A stretch of DNA of 64,000 nucleotides from Aurifilum marmelostoma (lineage: Eukaryota; Ascomycota; Sordariomycetes; Diaporthales; Cryphonectriaceae), in NCBI GenBank assembly GCA_027559495.1, contig JAMXSV010000024.1, positions 1,798,001 through 1,862,000 of the forward strand, written 5' to 3'. The notes beneath the pieces are model-generated. The model saw only the letters and a program-made list of their open reading frames with translations, ran no database searches and had not been told where the DNA came from. A program made the position numbers and the translations under genes. Each line of letters opens with the position of its first letter. Within the stretch, counting starts at the first letter, position 1. Below are positions 57,601 through 64,000 of this stretch, in pieces.

Positions 57601-57676
57601 CAATGGAGTGTCGGACAAGACGAACAATAATGTCCCCACAATGGAGTGTCGGACAAGACGAACAATAATGTCCCCA
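57601..57676. repeat. Perfect 38-bp tandem duplication
   Basis: Two adjacent identical 38-bp units, 57601-57638 and 57639-57676, each beginning CAATGGAGTGTCGG and ending TGTCCCCA. The unit is not a multiple of three. It lies about 210-290 bp beyond the stop codon of the RGS gene, so it could fall in that gene's 3' UTR. Confidence 0.95.
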
Positions 57677-57885
57677 GGCTGTTCGGTCCCCATAGTCCCC
57701 GTGCTTCCGCTGCGGCTGGTGATATGACAAACCAGCCCTAGCCAGTAGCATCGCAAGGTGAATATTTCGCGTCATGGCCGTCACGCTGCGGAGGCGGCCA
57801 TCTCTCCACGCTCACCACCTAGTCCACTCAAACAAAGTTATGGAATGTCCCGCGGTGAAAACAGCGCTGCCAGATGCCACAACTC

Positions 57886-60668
57886 CTACTTGCGGTTCGA
57901 GCGACTCTGACTCCGATCTAGGCCCTTTCCAACAGGGTATGATACCGAGTCGAAGTCGTAGTTCTTCAAGACCGGCTCGTATTTCGGGGTACGCAGAAAC
58001 TTGGGTACTGAGTCCTATTTTGAGAGAGAAAAAAAAACAACCAGATCAGTTTACTTGTCCAGTAGAGAGGTATACAACAGGGGAGTAAGAAGAAAGGTGT
58101 CCCGCGTCACTACTTACGCTGGCCATGAGCTTGAACACAGCGTTCTGGGCATCCTCGAAGAGGGCCGTCACCTCGTGCAGGGTGTCGATCATAGCCACAT
58201 CCTGCCCCACGGCCTTGGTCATGCGGGTAGCAAGGTTGCTGCGGAGCTGGTGGTCGATGTTGAGCTCACAGGGTGAGCCCGGGGCGAGGAAGGCGTTGTA
58301 GATGCCGTACGCCTGTGCCATGATCTCCTTGATGCCGTCCATCGAGGTCGTGGATGGGTTCTTTTGTGCGTTCCGGATCGCTGACTTGCACTGCTTCACA
58401 AACTCGTCCACGTCGAGGTAGAAGGACAGGTTCTCCTCGCAATGCGTCTCCCGCAGGTTCTCGCGGAAGAGCAGGCGCAGCGCAGGGTCGCTGAGTATCT
58501 TCTCCAGCCGCTGGGTGTTTGAGTCACGGGGCAGCTTCTCGTTGGGCTTGTGATCGCGAGGGGCCGACTCTGCGTCTGACGTCCGCCCCCGCGAGGTCAT
58601 GCCGTTGATGAGGTCCTTGCCGTTGGGCGTGATCTGGTAGATGGAGTGTTTCGTGGGCTGGAAGAGCTGGCTGCCGGGGTACTGCGCCACGTAGGTCCGG
58701 TCCTGCTGGACGCACTCCATGAGCCCGTACTCGACAAAGTAGCTCGCAATCTCCACCGTCTCCCGCCGGTCGACCGTGGTGGAGCAGTCCATCAGCCAGT
58801 CCGTGGCGGCCTTGCCCGTGAAGGTCTCCTTGTAGGTCTTGCCTCCTATTTTGCGCTCAGCAGCCATCTTGACACCGGTGAGACCATCGCTGTAGTCGGA
58901 CAGTGATTCCGAGTCGGCGGCGTTCACGTTGCTCTTGATGTTGAGACCCTTCAGGCCGGCGAACCTCCTGAAGACGACCTCCATGGTCGCGCGGTCCGTC
59001 TGCAGCTTGTCCGTCGAGCTGTCCCTCTCCAGGGACACCAGCTGCGTCAGCGCGGGGCCGATCAGCTCTGCCACCTGCTTCTGCTGGATGCCGTTCTTGG
59101 AGCAGAACTGGTCCAGGATGGCGATACCCTTGGGTGTCAGCTGCCAGACCGAGCCCTTCATCGTGTAGACCTGCTGCAGCTTGCCGTCGGCAGACTCGAT
59201 CAGGCGGGCCTCGAGGAAGCGCTGACATATGGAGCGGGCCATGTCCTTGGCCATCGAGAATGTGGTGGTTGTGGTGGTCGTGACGATGCGGGAGGGGTCT
59301 TTTGGGTCGGGCATGCGGTTCGACTGGGAGAATTTCAACGAGCCCAGGTTGTTGATGGCATCTTCGGAGAGGAAGGTGTGCTCGACCTTTGTTAACCTCA
59401 CGCGGTGGGCCGAGAGCGGTAACAGGCTGACGATGAGCGTCGCGAAGAGGTCCTTGAAGTCCTGCACGAGACGGCCTGTTAATTTCACTCTGCTGCTGCA
59501 CTGTGTGCGATTGACATGGCAGATCATGGTCCGTCGGCGCCACAGCCCGACGCCTCAGCATTTTGGGAAAAAGAAGGGGGGGGGGGGATTTTGTTCTTTT
59601 TTCTTTTTCTCGTTCCCGAGTGTGGAGCAGCTGGGCGAATCAAGACGAATCAAAGGTCGAGGGGGAGGGAGGGAGGGGAAAGCGGAGGTGAGAGCCAGTC
59701 AGACTTACTTTCGTGAACGGCCTATCATCGTCCGTCATCCGCAGCAGCCTCGAAGACGTCTGATGCATCTTGTTGTCGACCTTGGGCAGAAGAACTGGGG
59801 GAGGTTGCGAAGGATCGGTCTTTGAGTAAGGCTGGGCGTGGAAACCTTCCCGAGCCAGGTTGGGCTGGCTGCCTGCGACCAGCTTGATGGTAGAGGAGGT
59901 GCCCTGCTGCGAGAGGCCGGGCAGGTTGGTGGATGATGACGACGAGGACAGGACCGAGGTAGGGCGGTGTTGGCGCGAGGTCTTATCCGGCGACGAGGGA
60001 TCGGCAGCACCACGCGAGAGAGCAGCGATATCCCCAGTGATCGACAGGCGGCTCAGAGATCGCTTATGGCGAACGCTTGGGTCGGAGATAGAGTTGACAA
60101 TGGCCGTCTGGGTGCGGTCCAGGGCGGACGCGGCAAAAGCAAAGAAGCCGCCTGACCTCTGACCTCTCTGGTCCGCGCGAGTGAAGCTGGAGCCGAACTG
60201 CTGGTACTGCTGTTGCTGCTGGTGCTGCGACTGCGACTTGCGGCGGCCCTGCAGCAGGAGTGAAGGCCGAGAGGAAGAGGGCGACGAGGAGGCAGGGCCG
60301 AGTTCCGCGACTGAGTCTAGTGAAGGGTGTGGTGGTAGTAGTGCGGCGGGAGGCGTAACCGGTGCCGAGTAGGGACCGCTGAGGTTGATAGGACTTGGGC
60401 GATGGCGGAGGCGGTCCTGGCCGGCGGCGGTGGTGCTGCTGCTGTTGTTGTTGTTGTTGGAAGATGGCAGCGAGACCGTCGAGGCAGTGGCAGCAGTGGA
60501 GCTGGGAGAGGACTCGGATTCCTGGTCGGAGACGGAGCTCGGCGTTGAGGGTAGGGATGAGAGTGAGGCAGAAGAGTTGAGGAGCGACGAGGAAGAGTGG
60601 TTGCTGCCGGTGGTGGAATTATTGTGGAGATGAGCTGGTCGAGGAGAAGATGAGACGCCGGCAGCCAT
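57886..60668 (-). CDS. flbA: Regulator of G-protein signalling with two DEP domains (FlbA/Rgs1/Sst2 type)
   Basis: Three exons: 60668-59709, 59461-58118 and 58014-57886. Introns are 59462-59708 (247 nt, GTAAGT...CAG) and 58015-58117 (GTAAGT...TAG). The product is about 810 aa. The N-terminal 320 residues are Ser/Gln/Asn-rich. The exon 1-2 join gives 'DDRPFTKDFKDLFATL', a hallmark of this family. DEP1 lies around 345-440, DEP2 around 530-610 ('ATDWLMDCSTTVDRRETVE'), and the RGS domain about 660-800 ('LSDPALRLLFRENLRETHC', 'EENLSFYLDVDEF', ending 'DSVPKFLRTPKYEPVL'). FlbA orthologues speed GTP hydrolysis by the FadA/MagB-type G-alpha and so promote conidiation, control growth and, in plant pathogens, appressorium formation. 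The last 42 codons come only with exon 3; without it the frame ends early. The upstream region is over 3 kb. Confidence 0.93.
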
Positions 60669-60857
60669 CTAACAAAGGGCCAAGGAGAAAAGAAAGTTTA
60701 TGTTAGCAGGAGTGTGAGGGGGAAGAAAAGGAAAAGAAGAAAATAAAAAGTCCCCTTGGTCGGGGTCTTTTTTTTTTCTGGTCCTGGTCTTGTGTGTGTG
60801 TGCGGTGTGCAAGAGGAGGTGGGAGGAGGATAAATGGGGGGAGGGGAGATCGGGTCA

Positions 60858-60888
60858 GGTTCAAGGTCAAGGTCAAGGTCAAGGTCAG
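60858..60888. repeat. Tandem AAGGTC hexamer array
   Basis: About four to five copies of a TCAAGG/AAGGTC hexamer about 190 bp upstream of the RGS start codon. Tandem hexamers can bind multimeric factors, but no known fungal factor is assigned here. Confidence 0.75.
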
Positions 60889-61198
60889 TCCAAGGCCCAA
60901 GACCAGGCGCAGGGCAGCGGCGGCGGTGGATTGTGGACACCAGCGACGTGACATGGACTAGGGCAACTCAGTCTTGTCAAGATTCCGGCGGGACCAGGCT
61001 GACCACGGAGTGGGTATCTTGAATGATGGGAGGTGGAGGAGGTGGTGGTAATAGTGGAAGTGGTATTTATTTGATGTTGTTGCAGTTGCATGTACTTTTG
61101 TCTTGTTGCGCGTGTGGATTCTGCTTGTCTAGACACAGGATCACCTGTGTTCTTTTAAGGAGGAGGAAGAGGAGGAGGAGGAGGAGCCCTTCTTGATG

Positions 61199-61200
<2 letters not shown>

Positions 61201-61257
<57 letters not shown>
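61201..61257. repeat. CTG triplet repeat, 19 units
   Basis: Nineteen uninterrupted CTG units (CAG on the minus strand, the sense strand of the RGS gene), about 530 bp upstream of the RGS start codon, followed by three ATG triplets. It would lie in the 5' leader or promoter, outside the coding sequence I can support. Confidence 0.93.
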
Positions 61258-61267
<10 letters not shown>

Positions 61268-64000
61268 GGCAAACTCTGGAGAGGAGCGGGCCTGGAGGAA
61301 GGGGAGGTGAACTGGGTGGGGAGAGTTGAGCAAGAAAGAAGATTGAAGAAAAGTAAAAAAAGAAAAGGCTTGCCTGCTGATGCAAAGGGGTTGATCGTGC
61401 TGGCCGTTGTTGGACAGGAAATGAGCGGGCATTGAGCAGCAGAGGGGCCCTCGTGTCGTCGTGTCTCGCTCGTGCCGTGCGCAGTGATCCGTAACATGTA
61501 CCGACCCATACAAGATCCAGCTGATTGATGCAGGTACAGTCACTGAACCGTGTTCGTGCAGCTGGGGTGGGCAGTGTCCAACAAAGATCAGGAACGAGCG
61601 TGTGATGGAGACCAGAGAGACACGGAGAGGGCACCAGACAGAGGGCGTTCAGGTGGGCTTGGCTACGTGATGTGATGCGATGAGAGAGATGAACATTAAG
61701 CGAGGCGGGATGGGCCGGGAGACAAGAAAGCGATGTCGCAGGAAGGAGAAGGCGGAGGACAAAGGTAGAAGAGGACAAGACCGTATGACCAGAGACAGAC
61801 AAGGGGGGGGGGGGGAAGAAAGGGCAGGAGGGTCAGGAGGGGGGGATGATAGAGAATGGAAAAAGGAAAAGGAAGAAAAAAAAGAAGGGAAAGAAAATAA
61901 AAATAAAAAAAATAGAAAACGCAGAAAACACACACACACACACAGAGAGAGAGAAGAGAGAATACGCACACAATGCAACTGCTCACGCCCCCTCGGTTGG
62001 CTTGCTGTGGCCGTGTGGCGGCTTGCAGTAGGTTCAAACCAATCTTCAACCGTACGCTGCCGGATGCGACAGAACGAGATTGAATGACGGATGGATTTGC
62101 TGGATGGGTAGGATGGATGGGATGGATTGAACGGAACGACCTGGACGTGGCCGGGCCTGGCCTGATCTGACCTGTGTGACCTGACCTGACAGGAAGTCTG
62201 AGCCGTAAGTAGTAGTAGCGGCAAGGTAATAATAACAATAATGAAGAGGAGGAAGGGGGGAGGAAAAAAAAAAGTGACAGAGTGACAAAGTGACTGTAAC
62301 AAATCACACACACACGTACACACACAAAACACACCAAGGCAAAGAGGCTTGTCTCGATGGACGCGGCAGAGGATGAACGCGGAGGTGAGAAGGGTGGTGT
62401 GTGTGTGTGTGTCTGTGTGCGTGTGTGTCTTGACTGTTCTTGGGAGGTGGCCAGGAGAGGGTGCCGGATTGGCAGCTCCAACTTCTTTCTAGTCCAGGTG
62501 CTGTTTTCCTGCTAGACCTGGCCACTGGGTACTGCGTGCTGCTACTGCCTGTTGCTTTGCGGCTTGCTCCTGCTCTGTTGTGTGCAGAACACTGCAGCGC
62601 GATGGAGTAGGTGCGAGGTACAACAGTACAATGGTACATCAAAGTGTGTATGTGTGTATAAGGGTACCTATGTACATGGTACATTGTCTTCTCTTATTCC
62701 TCTCTCTTTGCTGCCTGTATCTTTCCTGTCCCTTGCTCTGTCCTTCCTCTCTCTCTCTCTTTCTTCTCTCTTTGCCTTTCTCTCACACTCCACCCCACCC
62801 CACCTGCCTGGGTACCAGAGTACTCCATCATCAGAAGGGAGAGAGATTTGCAGGACAGGGCGCGGAGCAGGGCAGACCCCCGAAGCCATGTGCTAAAGAC
62901 GTGGAGGCAGGGTGGGTACAGGAGGGGTCAGGTCGCCCAAGGGTGCAGGACAGGGGTGGGCCCCGGTCCGCGCCAAAAGAGGTGAAGGGGGTGGGGAGGA
63001 GCACGGTACAGTATATGTACAGTACCTCGGTGCTACCTAGCAGAGAAACTCTTATGCAGGGGTGCTGTGCTGCAAAGCCCGTTCGCACAGTACCTGGTAT
63101 TTTTCACCATGCTGGACCTGCGGCCCAGGCGAGAAACAGACAGGTCGCTAAGAAGGAAGACCCAAATTTCTGAACACGGGCTCGACCCTAAACACAGTGA
63201 CACTTTTTTAGTCCTCAGTCCTCCTCCTCTTCCATGAAAGAGCGAGACCGCGAGACAGACAGAGGGGAAAAGTGGAGATTGACGGGAAAGAGAGAAAGAC
63301 ACAGAGAGAGGGAGAGGAAGCTTAGATAAGAAGAGGAGGATTATGCCATCGCAGTACCGCCGTGGCATGTACAGTACATGCTATGTACAGAGGCTAGGAC
63401 AGGGGGAGCCTCAATGCACGAGATAGGGTGGCAAGCACTGAACAAAGGTGACGACGGATGCATGGCACGCTTAGCAGCCACTTTGCATTTATAGTAATAT
63501 GTACGTACCGACCGTGATGGAGCAGCAGCACAGCATGCTTACTGTACATAGCCCTTCGTCCTTGTCCCCCCCCCCCCCTGGCAAGATCAAGACCAGAAAG
63601 AGAGTGTCAGCCAACGACAACACAGAAGGTGGGGAGAGGGAAGATAGAATACAAGTAAAAAAAAGGAGCCTGTACATAGTAGAGGGGCACGCAGCACGAG
63701 GTTGAGAGATCTGACTATGCACTTTTCTCAGTCAGGCATCCTCCACCTCCCTGGTCAATAGAAGTAGCCGGTGACGCCGCAGCCTCACATCACTACCACA
63801 GTGTCCCGTGCACCCCGTACAGGTGTGGTGGCGGGCAGTACTGCATACTGCGGTACTAATAGTAGCACGATGATACATAGTATTACTATTGCTGCATGTA
63901 CTGTGCATGCGACTTTTTTCCCTTTTCTCTCTTCCCCTTGCCAAGAGAATGGCAGAAGAAAGGAGGAGAGAAAAAAAAAAGAAGAAAAAAAGGACCCCAT

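Larger units (their letters stand above)
55737..57885. other. Intergenic spacer with poly(A) tract and 38-bp tandem duplication
   Basis: No gene is supported in this 2.1 kb. A 279-codon minus-strand ORF (56945-57784) spans the tandem repeat and has no recognisable domain. Notable are an AC/AG microsatellite near 55979-56015, an uninterrupted A42 run at 56265-56306 and the 38-bp repeat at 57601-57676. The right end should contain the 3' UTR of the RGS gene. Confidence 0.4.
60669..64000. promoter_or_regulatory. Long repeat-rich upstream region of the RGS gene
   Basis: No gene is supported in 3.3 kb. The acceptor-like TTGTTAG directly before the RGS start codon suggests a 5' UTR intron. The region holds a tandem AAGGTC hexamer block (about 60858-60888), a CTG19 run (61201-61257), purine-rich and pyrimidine-rich tracts, CA/GT microsatellites (for example 61930-61945, 62399-62412) and GTAC-palindrome clusters near 62615-62685, 63003-63040, 63365-63395 and 63490-63550. 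It continues past the window edge. Confidence 0.5.

Noticed and set aside
56945..57784. 279-codon minus-strand ORF downstream of the RGS gene
   Set aside because: It spans a 38-bp repeat whose length is not a multiple of three, has no recognisable domain, and lies where the RGS 3' UTR is expected.
61141..61509. Polyglutamine ORF over the CTG repeat on the minus strand
   Set aside because: Triplet repeats are open in several frames at once here; no start context, splice continuity or flanking domain.
1..64000. Search for CRISPR arrays, phage genes, bacterial operons or a secondary-metabolite cluster
   Set aside because: Gene structure is fungal throughout, no regularly spaced repeats occur, and no polyketide synthase, NRPS, terpene or cluster-regulator genes are present.

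Overview
The window is nuclear DNA of a filamentous ascomycete, most likely a Sordariomycete. Genes are split by short introns (about 50-130 nt) with GTANGT-type donors and CTAAC/CTGAC-type branch sites. The gene set is also typical of this group: a FlbA/Sst2-type RGS protein, a DUF7053 protein, a SAT4-type fungal rhodopsin-domain protein, a vacuolar TRP channel and a HET-domain relic. Genes face either way, with 0.3-6 kb of spacer rich in mononucleotide runs, CT tracts and GTAC motifs. I found no prophage, CRISPR array, intact transposon or obvious biosynthetic cluster.

Layout. 1-2663 (+): 3' part of a meiosis/XPF-fold-like protein with a GC-AG intron. 2921-4473 (-): WD40 protein of the TCAB1/WDR79 family. 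5742-6919 (+): PQ-loop membrane protein. 8260-9568 (+): R3H-domain protein. 11077-14576 (+): ankyrin-repeat/CorA-like channel protein with a frame break before its last membrane helix. 14577-21109: gene-poor spacer holding two identical tRNA-Asn(GTT) genes. 21110-22729 (+): serine-rich single-pass surface sensor-like protein. 24556-27354 (+): polytopic membrane protein with a hexanucleotide Ser-Ala repeat. 28981-32318 (+): YVC1-type TRP calcium channel. 33521-37006 (-): multi-KH RNA-binding protein. 37007-41459: long gene-poor spacer. 41460-43889 (+): ORC4 with an AT-hook and a PHD finger. 43957-45305 (-): SAT4-type seven-helix protein. 47579-49657 (+): APC-family amino-acid/choline-type permease. 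50275-51231 (+): HET-domain pseudogene. 53043-54562 (+): DUF7053 protein. 55110-55736 (-): small GPI-anchored protein. 57886-60668 (-): RGS protein with two DEP domains. 60669-64000: repeat-rich upstream region.

Together these are mainly housekeeping and signalling genes (origin recognition, telomerase/snRNP chaperoning, G-protein signalling, vacuolar calcium release, transport), not one pathway. A recurring feature is that several otherwise well-conserved genes lose frame by one base exactly at runs of 7-8 C or G. This points to homopolymer length errors in the sequence more than to real gene loss. The HET relic is different: it has several frame changes and an internal deletion, and looks truly decayed.
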